The translations under genes were made by a program, and so were the position numbers. From contig NC_089281.1 in NCBI RefSeq assembly GCF_963678975.1, positions 26,888,765-26,952,764 of the forward strand: a stretch of 64,000 nucleotides of DNA. The letters are read 5' to 3'. This stretch comes from Dysidea avara. Taxonomy: Eukaryota; Porifera; Demospongiae; Dictyoceratida; Dysideidae. The notes under the pieces are model-generated. The model worked only from the letters and a program-made list of their open reading frames with translations, had not been told where the DNA came from and made no database searches. Of the stretch, positions 36,534 to 49,499 are shown one piece after another. Each line of letters starts with the position of its first letter. The first letter of the stretch is position 1.

Positions 36534-37364
36534 GGTCACCTCTCAGATTTTGACAAAACTTGGTATGTTTGTAGTACCTGTGGCGCTTATCACTTGTGCA
36601 AATTTTTAGCTCCATACACCACATAGTTTCTGATTTACAACCACAAATATTTTGAATATTTCATGAAAAATTGGTCCATTTGTAGACACAAAATCAATTG
36701 TAACTTCACACTGTGTAAATATTTTTAGACACAATTTTCACTGATGGAAGACTGTTGATTGACCTTTCCAGTGATCCCTAAATTATGGGATATCTACTTA
36801 AATATGGTTTGAAAGTACTTTATTGAAAACTTTAATCCTTTATATTTCAAGAAATGCTGATTCAAATTCTTTGAATTTTTTAAAGAATAATGATTGGGTC
36901 ATGATCTATATTTGATGAAATTTTTGTGGTGAGACCACAATGGGCTCAAGAGATATAATGAATTATGTTGTTGTATGCAGTGGAATTTTGTAGTCTCCTA
37001 AATTTCAAAAATTATGATTTTTTGCACTTTAAATCATCATACTCCTTACTATAGGTTGAGGGGTACATGTAGCTAATCTGGGATAGTATTCCTGCTTAAA
37101 GAACTCTTAATTATTATTATTATTATTATTATTTGGATTTGTGGTTAGCTTTTAATATGATCACTGTCTATGTTGATCTGAAGTAGTATCATCCATTTCT
37201 CTGCAGGATTTAACCCTCTGAACATATTTTAAGCTATGCGACCCATAATACTCCTCGACCCATAATACCTCATATTTGCTGTATTAATTAGGGACAACAG
37301 CGCGACCTGATTTCAAAATATTTAGAATATTTCGTATTTAGTTATTCTGTAGCTAACGGTAGTC
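36534..37364. other. Non-coding stretch
   Basis: An (ATT)n tract is at 37110-37134. No gene. Confidence 0.35.
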
Positions 37365-37365
37365 T

Positions 37366-37441
37366 CGTCCCCAGCCGCCCACGCGTTCCATCACGCGGAA
37401 ACCTTCGCTTGATCAATCGCGTGGGCGGCTGGGGACGACGG
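37366..37441. repeat. GC-rich hairpin
   Basis: gtccccagccgcccacgcg pairs with cgcgtgggcggctggggac around a loop of about 38 bases. It stands out in AT-rich surroundings. Confidence 0.7.
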
Positions 37442-37915
37442 CACCGTGGTGATTATAGCATAGATCAATGACCAGACTATATTAGACTGATTTCGTAAAA
37501 GACCTTTTGTTTTCAGTCAGCTATCGTTGTTTAGCTATCGTTATTTGAGAACATTTCAGTAGACCGGCCGGCAAAGGTAATTTGTATTGTATTTCAGTAT
37601 TTCTTTGCTGTACAGAATCGATCCTCCACACGGAGTATGTCTTTAGCTATACAGGTTGGCTGCTGTAGAACTCAACCGGAGTACGAACTGACTTGAGAGA
37701 CGCGGACTTCCTCGGGGAACTGGCTGTCTGAAGATGGAACTTAAAGGTAGCTCAGTAGCATTTCATGTGTATTGTATGCTTGATGGACTAGCTATATTAA
37801 AGCCTGCAGTGACTGCATGAACAAGGTTCGAACTCTTATTACACCAGTAGCTAGCTGTAAAAAAATGCTACTTGTCAGCAGTGCCCTTCACAAATGACCC
37901 TTTAGCTACGTACAT

Positions 37916-37969
37916 CCATAGATTTTAGAGGCGCGTAGCGTCGGCGCTACGCGCCTCTAAAATCTATGG
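37916..37969. repeat. Perfect 25-bp inverted repeat with 4-base loop
   Basis: ccatagattttagaggcgcg plus tagcg, loop tcgg, then the exact complement. No other element ends are visible. Confidence 0.9.
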
Positions 37970-38080
37970 TACATCAAAAAATGTGCATATAGCTACACTG
38001 AACTCTTCAAGTTACTGGCAAGACTAATATATAGTAAATTGTTCCAGATATACATTGTCAGTTAAATTTTCAGGTGTCTG

Positions 38081-38291
38081 CTACCATACGCAAGGACATT
38101 TTAACATCAAAAAAATTTGACGAATCGGTTTAATTCGTCAAATTTAAATTCGTCAAATGTTTATAAGCACCCTTAAAAGTACAGGTTTTGCCTACAATTT
38201 CTTGATTTTCGTCAACATTTTATTCGTCAAATCTGCTGAAGTCTGAATTCATCAAATTTTTCTTACGTCAAAATTTCCTTGCGTACGGTAG
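38081..38291. mobile_element. TIR MITE with internal ATTCGTCAAAT repeats
   Basis: ctaccatacgcaaggacatttt pairs with aaaatttccttgcgtacggt plus ag. At least four copies of attcgtcaaat or its complement lie inside. Confidence 0.75.
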
Positions 38292-39915
38292 TACATGATT
38301 GTTGGCCATTTATTAATTCATTCTCCCCCCTCCCCCTACATTCCAATTTTCCCAGATTTAGAAATACAAAATATTATTTCTGTGTCAAAATCGAGGTACT
38401 CTAATAAAGCAGCAGCCATGCACTCATAACACTTAGTTATTCTACTACAGCAATCAAATTTACTGGGAGAGATTTTATAGATTCAAGAAGCCTTACTTGT
38501 TGCTTAATTTCTTCATGTTGTCGTTTGAAACTAGGACAGTGTATTGTACATGTCATTCTGAAGGCTCACCAAATAATGAAATTTTATTTATTAATAACTA
38601 CCTTTATTACTCTTAAGGTAATGGGAAACAGTGAATGTCTTGGCCTTTACCATGTGGTATATAGGCACTGGAAGGTGAGCACTATGTCTATATTTAGAAA
38701 ACCATCAATGGACGTAGATCAACAGATTGTGAGATACACAAATTTAAACCAGCACAGCTTAGCAAGACCAAAAGCTATGAATTTGAACTTTTCACCTGCA
38801 GCCAACCATAGTGTTTAACCCACAGCAAGCTAGCTACTGATATAATGATTTTGAGCAGCGCTTTTCATGATAGTATCTGTAACACAGGCACACCACCATG
38901 GGTGTGGGCAATTGGTATATCATCAGATAATGACTAAGCAGGTCATATGGAGTCTCTCCTGCCTAAATACCAGGCTCTAAAAGACCACTCAAATTGAGAG
39001 AATGTATGTAGAAATTATCTGGGCAACTGTCCAAGGGTGTCCATGCCTCCAGCTAGTTCCAACTAGCCAGTGGCATTACAAGGTGCCAGAGCATTCCCAG
39101 TGACTGGCACATGCCTATAGAAATCCACTCATGAAAAGCAGCCCAAGCAACTCAGTGGCAAGGCTGTGGTGTGTGTATTTATCATGGTGAAAAGTAGTCA
39201 GTGTGTGAGTAGATCAAGGATTTTCAAAAATTTGGTCACAGATTGTTTATTTATTAATTTATTAATGCTTTACAGCACAAGTGCTGAAGGTCTGTAGGAC
39301 ACCTGGTCCTACAGCCTGCTCAAAGACTTAATTGTCTTAATGTAACATAACAATAAAGCTTATCTGCCTTGTATATTCATTGTCCCTTTCTCAGATAACA
39401 TAGGTGTGAAGTCACATACATAATGCCTGCATTGTATAGCTATTGTATACTGCCTACATGTGCCTACAGAGCTTGTCCTGTAAATTTTAGGAGAATGATA
39501 TTTTGTGACTAATAGTGTGGAATTTCAAGCCAAGAAAGTAAAAAAATGTGTACCTCAAATAAATAAGGTGAGCCACTGATGTGAGTTATTTACAAGTAGC
39601 ATTAGGAGCGTCTCCAGGATTTTTCCAAGGTGGTTTTCAGATTTGGTAGTGAGGTATAGATGCAGGGGTCTGGGGGCATATCCCCCAGCCGCTGACAGCT
39701 GAACATTAAAATGCTTCAAAACATACTAAATTCATGGTTTCGTGGGTGGTATAAGTGATTTTCAATACATGCTTTATTCCCTTTAAGTCTCACAAATGTC
39801 AATTATGCATGGTTTGTGGCTGGTCAGATATTGTAGTGACCTTATCAATTTAAATAAAAAACTTGAGGTTTAGCTGCTACTTATTTCGGTTAGTCTTGTA
39901 TTTGTATCATTATAC
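38292..39915. other. Non-coding, with one SINE tail
   Basis: 39253-39325 is a minus-strand copy of the conserved cagcacaagtgctgaaggtc tail. 39600-39695 has a gggggcatatcccccag block resembling part of the 33831-34690 element. No gene supported. Confidence 0.4.
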
Positions 39916-39939
39916 CTATTCAAACACTAATGAATACTC

Positions 39940-40470
39940 TATCAAGACACACGGTAGTGAGTTGTGTGGTCAAGAAGCCGGTATGCAACACCGTGAGTAT
40001 ATTGACAGGAAAAAAGAGAATGCGGTTTTCACACATTCGTAGCTTTGTGCTGCCATTACAAAACAAGACGATTTTTGCTGTGGACACGCCCACCAACATC
40101 AGTACTCCACATACCAAATTTCAGCAAAATCGCTTCAAGCATTCCTAAGATGTGAGACTTAATTGGCTTAGTTTCTTCAGGTTTTTTTCTTATATCAAGA
40201 CACACGGTAGTGTGTCGTGCAGCCAAGAAAGCTGGCATGCCACACCGTGATCAAGATAGTGTCATGCGGCCAAGAGAGCTGGCGAGCCACACCGTGAGTA
40301 TATTGACAGGAAGAAAGAAAACGCGAAGTTCACACATTTGTAGCTCCGTATTATGAAGCAGCACAATTTTTGCTGTGGACACACCTGCCAATATCAATAC
40401 TCCACATACCAATTAATGCAAATTTCAGCACAATCGCTTCAAGCATTCCCGAGATATGAGACTTCAAAAA
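39940..40470. repeat. Tandem duplication of a roughly 250-bp unit
   Basis: Units begin caagacacacggtagtg near 39943 and 40196 and share caccgtgagtatattgacag and tttttgctgtggacac. The second unit has a further duplicated gccaagaaagctggc/gccaagagagctggc segment of about 55 bp. Confidence 0.75.
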
Positions 40471-40581
40471 TTGGGTTTAATTTCTTTTTTTTCTCTCTTC
40501 TTCCTCTTTTCGCACACTTGCAAAAAACTGCCATAAAACGCAAATGTCATATCCGATTGCCTTGAAATTTGGCACACAGAT

Positions 40582-40602
40582 GGGGGGGGGGGGGGGGGGG
40601 GG
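40582..40602. repeat. Poly-G run (21 bases)
   Basis: Uninterrupted G tract. A matching long poly-C run of 26 bases lies at 51264-51289. Confidence 0.95.
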
Positions 40603-40862
40603 TATAAAGGCAGATCTTAGTACCAAGTTTGGCTGGAATACGATTAGTAGTCGAGGAGTTATTAGCGATTATTCACAAAAAGTAATGCCAATATGTTGTC
40701 ACACTTACAGGGTAAACCGCTTATGGGAAGAAGCTGAAAATCGGTGTGTAGATAGGTTACATATTGAATCTCAAACCTTTTTAGTTTGAAAGAAATCAAG
40801 CTAAAGACCACACAGATACAACAAAAAGACCAACAATTGCATTAGCTAAGGCCACTACAAAT

Positions 40863-41210
40863 TAGGGCTGAGCGATACTACCGTTTTAGCGATATATCGC
40901 GATATTTTGAAAGTATCGATATCGCGATATTTTGTTATTAACTATCGTGATACCATGCCTGTACATTACTGTCATTAAAAATCCATTTGTTATGCAGTAC
41001 TAGGCTAAGAATCCTTGTAAATGATAAAGTCCACCCATCTGGTTTTCTCTGCAGAGAGGTGTGAACACCATAACAACCTCAAAGCATGTGTTACAATAAC
41101 TGTTACTATAAACAAGGATGATAGTGGCTAGTTTGTTATCACCTATAAGTACTTCCTGCAGGAATGCTGAGCAATATGCTATGTAGCACCAGCTGTATCG
41201 CTCAGCCCTA
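40863..41210. mobile_element. hAT-type MITE (348 bp, 8-bp target duplication)
   Basis: 16-bp ends TAGGGCTGAGCGATAC and complement; CTACAAAT flanks both sides (40855-40862, 41211-41218). Interior has tatcgcgatat palindromes. An 8-bp duplication with TAGGG ends is typical of hAT. Confidence 0.88.
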
Positions 41211-41289
41211 CTACAAATGAGATAACTTGTTTCTCATCAACCGTCCGCATCTTATGCACATGCGCACTCATTATTGCACGTGATAACAG

Positions 41290-44200
41290 CATGGTTCTTT
41301 TGTGTGTTACTGTAGTCAATGTATCGCATAGAAAAATGTTACTTCCATGGGAAATTGTACAATCCCATTCGGATACAGACACCATTCATGAATTTTTTAC
41401 TTGTGTGTTGGTTCAAATGCTTTCTGGAGGATCAACAACTACTGGGGTACCAACGGTGTGTACTATATTAGAATATTAAAAGTAGAAACTGTGTTAATAT
41501 GTAAATGGATTTTGGGAAAGTAATTGTTAAAACTCACCAGGCATGGCAGCCACGCAATAAAAGTTTTAAAGAATCTGGAGCACTAGGCAAAGGTATCCCC
41601 ATAGGTTTTTCCATTGGCTTAATAACTGTATTGCAAGGTCTCTGATAGGGGTGTAGACGACAAGGTTAGCACCATTTAAGTTGCAAAATAGTTTGGGATG
41701 GTGGGTATAGTCCCAAAACCAAATTGAAACCCAGCAGGGGGTACTGTATGGGCTAAAATCAATTATTGTACTATTGGTCCACTCAACTTGCCTGTCCAGG
41801 CTGATCTAGCCAACCCAGTGGCCTCACAGAACCACAAACATGCCTGGGGCACTTCTGTAAGCTGACAAAAGCATAGCTGCCATAAGCAGACCGGATGATT
41901 TGAAGACTTTTACTGTGTGCAAATTAATGGCCAGAGAGCCTAAAAATCTTATGTTGGTATTAACTTGGCTTCTTTTTGCACCCATATGGTCAATTTTGCC
42001 AAATCTGGGTACGAATACTTGAATGTGTAGAGCAAATAAGTTAAGATTTCTACTACACAGATTGCAAAAGTATTTGTTGGTAGCAGCAAGGAATCTTTAT
42101 CTTTAAAGGGTAACCCTGATTTAGCAGTAAATTCAGTAGTACAGGAGTTTGGAAAGTTCGTGAGATTTATTGTTCATCTTTCAGAAGATGTATGTGTTGT
42201 GACAGCACAACATCCAAATGCATTTGATATTTTGAAACAGTCTTAGTTAGAAATATCAAGGAAAAGAGTGCCATTATGTATTCCGAAAAGAAATAAAAAG
42301 GATAAGTTATATAATGAAATTATTCGCTACCTTGAAATGAAAAAAACTTTATTGGAATTCTGATGAGGTTAATTCATCAGGCACTAATTTTGTAAAATCA
42401 CTGTGTGAGGTGTTATGGTATATCGATGGACACCATTGTACCATTTCTAGTCGTGGATATCAGATTCCTGCTTACTTTAAAGATTTTTAGGGTTACAATA
42501 TTCCTGAACTGTCAAAGCATTGTAAACGTTCAGTGAGTAACATGTCTGCTGATATCATTGAGAGCTTGAGTACAAAGTTATTTAGAGAAAAGTGGGCATC
42601 TACAAGGCAAAGCTGTGAGCTGCTGGCAAGCACTTTGCATCAATATGCATGTGAAATTCAAGGTAAAAACAAAGTCATGAAAAATTCATCTGGTACACCC
42701 TGAAGATCCATTGAAAGTTGTATGGATGTTATGTATTTAAAGCCAGTTGGGAGTGTTTGTACTGAGTTTTGAGATGTCTGTGAACAGCTTTCGAAGGGAG
42801 GTCCTTACTCCCTAATTGACTTGCATCCTTATCTACCCTCTGATAGCCAGAAAAAAAATATTTTATGGTTAAGAAGCTTAAAGCAGGTTTATCTGTTTCT
42901 GCATTGTTACTCATCTACTCAAGTTGGAAATTCATATTTTATTTGGCATGTACCAGATAATTTCCTTGATCAAGTATTCAAAAACAGCCAAATGGTCATT
43001 GAAGAAATAAAAAAGCACATTCCAGTTTATCACACAAGGATAGTGATTCAAAATGATTCAAGAATTTATTCAAAAGTTTGGGCAAGTAACACATGCAGTA
43101 AAAATACTTTTATGAAGATCTTACAGGTGACTGCTCCAGTAGTGACACAACTGATCAGGCACAAATTGACAAACGAGTGAGGCAAGCAATTGAGATGGAA
43201 GATCCGCATATAGTAATGGATCTTCGACATAATAATTCTGGGTATAGCTGTAGGTACAGCTGTGCATGGATGATCGTCGCCATACAAGTATCACACACGT
43301 TGCAAGTGCTATATCTATCCATGACTTCCAAGACCAAGTAGCAGCAAGATGTCCAGCAGACACTAAAATTCCCAGTGTAGAATGGATCAGATTACAGTTT
43401 TGGCCGAAAATGCCAAATTCTAAAAGAGCTCTCCACCACACAGGTCATTTTAAAGTTCGCTTCAAAGTTCACCAGCATCAGTTCAGAAAAAATCATCTAG
43501 ATTGCTATTATACAGCTGGTGTTTTTCGATATTTGAGAGAATATGCAGTGCTTGTTAGGGAGCACTGCTTGTTTAGTTGTCTTGATGATAAACATAGAAT
43601 AAAAATTGGTGAGCCTGATGTCCCAGTAGCAGCAGCTGAGCATGGGCATCATGTGTTAACAGCACCCAGCTCAGAATTTTCAGTTGCTGATCATGACTTT
43701 ACAAAGCTCTTGGTATTCAGGTAAAGTCCACATTAGCTTAAAGGAAGGTACCTTTGAGCCGTCGAGTCCATGTTCAATCAAAGCCGGTTTTATTTTTATA
43801 CACTGATGGGGGTCTTGACCACCGACTTCCTTTTATTGCTGTACAGTTATCCCTGATTTCATTGTTTTCACAATTAGACTGGAGAAACCCAGTGGAACGT
43901 ATAATGTCAGTCATCAACCTAGGGCTTCAATGTGTTGGGCTGACACAGAATGAAATGAATGATGATAATGAGCAGCTATTGGAAAAGGCTGGAAACATGA
44001 ATGAGATTACAGTTGCAGTGAAAAGGCCATAGTTGATTCAGTTAATAGTCCAAAAATTTGTCTTACACAAGTCCTATCAAGACTTCAATTAAGAGGAGAA
44101 AGTTTTAATGTTTTTAATGCTGAAGCTATGGACCAGTCTTTAACTGTGCTTAGACAAGTTGACAATGCAATAGTAAATACATCTATTAACAAAATATCTC

Positions 44201-44360
44201 TATCTAATCACCCAAAACTGAAGGAATTCATACAACATTACTGTAGGAAACAGTACTACTCTTTTGAGATCCGTAAATGTGGTTCTTTAGAATGCACCAT
44301 TTGTCGATTATCTGAAGAAAATTCAAAAAACTTAATCCTTTGCCTGATCCTACGCTAGGA
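41290..44360 (+). pseudogene. Decayed transposase-like / invertebrate-expanded gene with D-D-E-like motifs
   Basis: Broken frames run from about 42062 to 44358. Recognisable pieces: FVGSSKESLSLKGNPDLAVN near 42070; DGHHCTISSRGYQIPAYF near 42430; SCLDDKHRIKIGEPDVPVAA (43580-43635); LYTDGGLDHRLPFIAVQLSL (43794-43855); DWRNPVERIMSVINLGLQCV (43878-43940); and a Cys-rich FEIRKCGSLECTIC end (44265-44310), with LPDP recovered in another frame at 44340. The spaced DDK, TDGGxDH and NPVER motifs look like an RNase H-fold D-D-E transposase, but I cannot name the family. At least six stops or frameshifts. A possible 5' part at 41291-41480 is uncertain. No terminal repeats found. Confidence 0.55.
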
Positions 44361-44399
44361 AGTGACAACCATTATTTAAGTTCAGTCATATATTGGTCA

Positions 44400-45335
44400 A
44401 AGTACTAGTGAAGAACATCGACCATCTCTCAATCTCAAGAAACCTAAAAAATGCTTCCATTCTCTGGAAGCATTCAACACGTCAAAAATGTTGACATGAT
44501 GATGTTTAAAATCGAATTTTTGCTGGTTGGCTATAGTTCCATAGCAAGAAATTGAATTGCTTTTTTTATTTGATCCGTATTGCTAGACTTTTTCATTATA
44601 GAGTATATCAATCATTTTTGCATCACAATTATCCCACAATTTTGTTGAGAAGTCATTGCTTATAGGTAAACGTTCAAAATATATGTATCACTAAAAGTAT
44701 AAAACATACTCACTATTCTCTTCAACACAGATGGCTTATAAGGGAATTCTGATGGGTAATCTTTTACTTATCATAAATAATGAGATTAGTTTTTCATTTC
44801 CACCTAATTTACATGCTTTATTAAAGTAGTTGTTGCATGCATGAACCAAGCTAAAAGCATACATCGTATGGTGATATTTGCCATATCTTATAGTCATGTG
44901 TATATGTTGTAAGGCCAGCATACAAACCTCAAAAAAACTTCCTGTGGCTGCATTTCTTTACAGATTACCAGGCACATCTTTAACAACAACATGTGTCAAG
45001 CCATTACATACTTTCCTTCATGCATTCTATAATACCAATGTCCTGATTGTTTTAATTTTAAAAATAACTATACAAATGAAAAGGTATAAAGGGATTAATG
45101 CATGTAGATTCACATGACAAAGTACATAGTGTATCATTTTAATGGCACTCTAATGATGAATTTAATGCTGAAACATTGATAGAATTTATGTAGTATACTT
45201 TCTGCTAAGTACTTATATCCATGTATATCTGGCTCAAATTATTATTTTTTTATTATATGGCAAAATACTGAGATATTTGAATATTCACTGTAGATAGTGG
45301 GCCTTGGGTTGTTAGCATCCTTTTTTTCTATATAG
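44400..45335. other. Non-coding or unrecognised 5' region of the next gene
   Basis: Exon 45336 begins in phase 1 after an acceptor, so at least one upstream exon is needed. None was recognised here. Confidence 0.4.
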
Positions 45336-48300
45336 CTGATTCTACACCAGCAATGAAATACCTCCAAAACCTTGTGATCCCTTATGTGGGAGACAAGTGG
45401 TACAGGCTAGGAGTGCAACTACTAGAAGTGGACCAGGAGAATAAACTGCAGCTGATTGAATCTAATGAACGTGATGTGGATACCTGTTGCTACAAAATGT
45501 TCCGTTACTGGCTTCAAACTCATCCAAATGCTAACTGGCATCACTTGATAGCAGCGTTGAGATCACGTGGTGTGGAACTAATTAGTTTAGCTGCTGACTT
45601 AGAAAAGAAATTTAGTGGTAGGTTGTGGAATAATTGATATTGAGTCAATTTGCCTGTGGCTTTTAAAATTACATCTTGTGTAATTAAATATATTATTGTA
45701 ATGGTTGAATGTATTTTCAGCAGCAGTGCAATCACTTTAAGCAGCTAACACTCACCTGTTCACTACCATCAGTTAGTGCAACTTAACATGTAACTTTATT
45801 TATAGGTGTATGTATTTGAGACATCTGTTATTACATTATAGTATGGATTATACACTGCATAGTATTTATATGATAGTATATATATCATGCATGTATTTGT
45901 GCTATTGTAGTGTGTGTGTATGTGGTGTGTGTTTGTGTATGTGCATGTTTCTAACACTCTTTTGATGAACACCATTCATTGTGACCCTCACTATGTGTGA
46001 CTATTATAGCAAGAGTTCATAATACTTACTATCATGAACTCTTTCTAGTCTTGCTATTAGCAAGCTAAATGCTGATGACAGTTACAGGATTGTCCCTGTG
46101 TGTCCATCCTACTGGTATACCATGTCTCTGCAGAGGGTTTGCAAGTCACTTATGGGACAATTAACATTTTGAATTTGCATGTACATATGAAGGCACAGCT
46201 TGGTGGGGCTTTGTCCCTATGTCCAGGGCACACTGCTGCTGCTGCTGCCATAATTTCAATGGAGCTTGTTATTGCCTGTCCTTTCCTTTTTGAAAGATCA
46301 TGTGATCTGTATCAGCTATAGCAAATAAGCGAAGAATTGTGTGTGTTATGTGTGTTCCAGTTTACAGCAAATATTGCACTATAATGGTTACTTTTGTGTG
46401 TAGTGTTGTCCCCTGATATGAAATCTTCTGATAAAGAAAGTAAGCATGACAATGTTGCATGTAAAATAATGTCTATTTGTTTTATTTGTAGTAGATAATG
46501 GTGGTATAAACTTTGAGAAATACAAGGACGTTTCTCTTGCATTTTCTGCTTTGACCAGCAAATTTCAAGTTGAACCTGAAACTTCTTCATATTTTCAAGT
46601 TGTTAAGAGTCGGTGTATTAGCAGGGCTAAGCATAGAGAGATGAAAACAGCAATTGAAGGGACACATAACATTCATGGTCTCTTGCAATTGCTTGATATA
46701 AATAGCATGTTTTTTAATTGGATTAACATAAAGTTTTTAGAAACAATAGCTACTGCAGTGACTGTTGCTTCAGGAAACAACAAACTTGAGAGGATAGTAC
46801 AAGATTACAAGGATGCTATCTATTCCAGAACACTGCGTCAAGTTTGGGATGATATTCCATCATATCGACAAGTGAAGGACAAATATTATAGCAAATTAAA
46901 ATCTGTTTTTTGTGATAAAGATCCTGATAATGTGACAGTGAAAGAAGTGATTACGCAATGTGCACCACAATTGATTAAAAACATAGCTTTAGATATCATG
47001 GAGATCAGTGAAGGATCTCTGACAATTTCCTGGCTTATATCAACTAATGAAGCTTATCAAGCATTCCTGTCCTTGCTAACTGTTCCTCAGGAATCACGGC
47101 AAGATAATTTCTTACAAGTTGGGGCATGGATAATTTATCACCCACAATTTGTTCTGGCAGAGCAAAAGAAAATCCATGGTTAGTGAACAAGCTGTTTTTT
47201 TTTTTTTGTTTTTTTTTTAAAACGTATACATACAATGATTTTAATAGTAATGTTTTGTATATTAACTGCGCAAAGTATTGGATTTTCTCCTTGTTATTTG
47301 CTGTATACACAATCACTGGATAGAATGTTACTTTACACTGTGCACCTGATGGTACTGCTACTTTAGACTTTAAGCACAACCCGTGCATAAAAGTCGCTCC
47401 ACATGGGTGCCTAAACATCATGTTACAACTCATTGCTTGTTAACACCCATACTCCAGTATGATATTGTCACCTAGATCAATATACTGCACACTTCACACA
47501 TTTACAAATTTTCTGTCTATCACTAACTCCTGGTAGTACTTGGTGATTAGTGAGCAAACAGTGTACGTACAGTTAAATTAGACTGCTCCACATTTTCATT
47601 GGCAAAATCCAGAAGATATATGTCAGCCCATTCACTTGTGTAGATGGGCTGTACCTCACATGCTCGGGAGAATGGACACCAGAGCCCAGTGAGCACATCC
47701 ACCAAATTATCCATGATTAACCAAAATTTTGCAAAGCTAGGCTTATAGACATACATGCACCATTGTAATGCATGATGCTGTCAAAGGTTGCACAGCATGC
47801 ATTTGTACATTTAGTTTGAGTTACATTACTCTTATTATGAGTGCAGAATTTTATTATAACTTTTTAATATACATAGACCTTTACTAGTGGCTTTACATTT
47901 TATGTATTTGTTGTATGTTCTAGCAATGATACCAACTCCTACACTACTGATGGGTTATTATCATGGCTTGTTGATGAGAGATATTGACATTGATCAGTTG
48001 ATGGATAAGATGTTCTTTAGCGAACTACTGACTGATCAGGACCAAAACCTCATCTTCACTGGATACAGTGTTTACCAGAGAAAATGCCTTATGTTGAATT
48101 ATGCCAGATGTATGGGTACTAAACAGCTGTTGGTATTTTGTAACCTGGTACAAGAGTTGTGTCCAGAGATTGGTTCACAGTTGAAAATAGGTATGAGTGT
48201 GCTTACATTCAGATTAACTGTTTTTAACCATGCAACTAGAAACCAGCTTCACAATTACACTCATCGTTCATAATCCTGTAAGCATTTGTCCAATTTTAAC

Positions 48301-49499
48301 TTTCCTTTAGACATTCTTTGTGTGTGTGTGTGCTAGATTTCAAGTTGATCAGTTTATGTGCATGCATTTTGTAGCAAATTTTGTATAGAGAGCATGTGTT
48401 TGAAAACAAGAAAACAAACTATAGTTGTGCGTATCTGCATATCTCAGGAATGACTGAGGTAATTTATATGCTCAAATTTCATGTATGGCTTGCCTTACGT
48501 GGTGGGCAACATTCACTGCAAAAGTGGTAAAAGGGGCTATGAACTGGCATCAAATGAGTAAAAATTGCACCTTCTTATTAACATATATGCTGCTGATGTG
48601 ACACACTGACTTTAGTGTCTAAAATCATTGTGTTTGTTGTAGGTTTGCAGTCTGATACCTCTGCTTACAGTGGATCACATGATGATGACATTGCCAAACC
48701 AGCAATCATATTACATGATCAGTGTTTACACATCAATACAACGTCAGTACATATTGAGTTCTCTCATCTTGTTGATCAAATAAGGGAATTGTTACAACAA
48801 CATGATCATGAGCAGCTGTTTGAGCAGTGTAGAGAGATGAAAGCCAGTGATAATTACTGTATCAATTTATTTTCTGATCATCAGATAAAGATATTTAATG
48901 AATTCAAGAATGCAACCATCCTTTTGTGGAGTTTGTCTGCTTATTTTACTTGGAGTGATTACTCAATCCTCAGGGTACTTGGTAGCTCTTCCAAAGATAC
49001 TATCAAATTACTTGATGAGTTTGACTCCCAATTAAACTGTACAGAGCTGATTGCTTCCTACCCTATACCACACTTGTCATCAGATATGATCCCCACTGAT
49101 CCTACCAGTACACATACAGTACTAGCCATCAGGTGTGACCAGGAACTGTACAACTGTACACTCCAGTATGTGTATGACATGAAGTCACTGATGGTTGAGA
49201 AGTGTGACATCACACTACACTGTCTGCAGCTACTAGCAGTCAGACCCAACCCTACCATAATATACTGGACTATCCCAAAGTGTGTGGTGGAGTTGATCAG
49301 TAGTAACGTACCAATACACAGTGACTACTTGTACTCCAGAGGAGTAGTTGAAGTGTTGGTGTATCCTGAACCACTACTAGCCACTAGTGATGGTGTTAGG
49401 ATTGGATCATTAGCTTTTGTCGCTGATAGTGAAGACAGTACTGATGAGGTACAGTTACTTGTTAACGTATTGCATACTACCACACCAACACAGTTTTGA
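45336..49499 (+). CDS. Death domain / CARD-like multi-exon protein (immune adaptor type)
   Basis: Four exons, 45336-45617, 46492-47178, 47924-48190 and 48643-49499, join without a frame change, and all introns (plus the missing upstream one) are phase 1. Exon 1: a Death domain (NLVIPYVGDKWYRLGVQLLE, CCYKMFRYWLQTHP, LIAALRSRGVELISLA). Exon 2: a helical region of unknown type (YFQVVKSRCIS, LTISWLISTNEAYQAFLSLL). Exon 3: a six-helix CARD-like domain (RDIDIDQLMDKMFFSELLTD, CLMLNYARCMG, FCNLVQELCPEIGS). Exon 4: an unassigned C-terminal domain of about 285 residues ending TPTQF. AATAAA overlaps the stop at 49499. Death and CARD domains assemble signalling complexes in innate immunity and cell death; no NACHT, caspase or TIR domain is present. 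The start codon lies in an unidentified upstream exon; ATG at 45353 is internal to the Death domain. Confidence 0.82.

Noticed and set aside
42729..43441. Several minus-strand ORFs in the 42-43 kb relic
   Set aside because: The plus strand carries the recognisable motifs; these are shadows.
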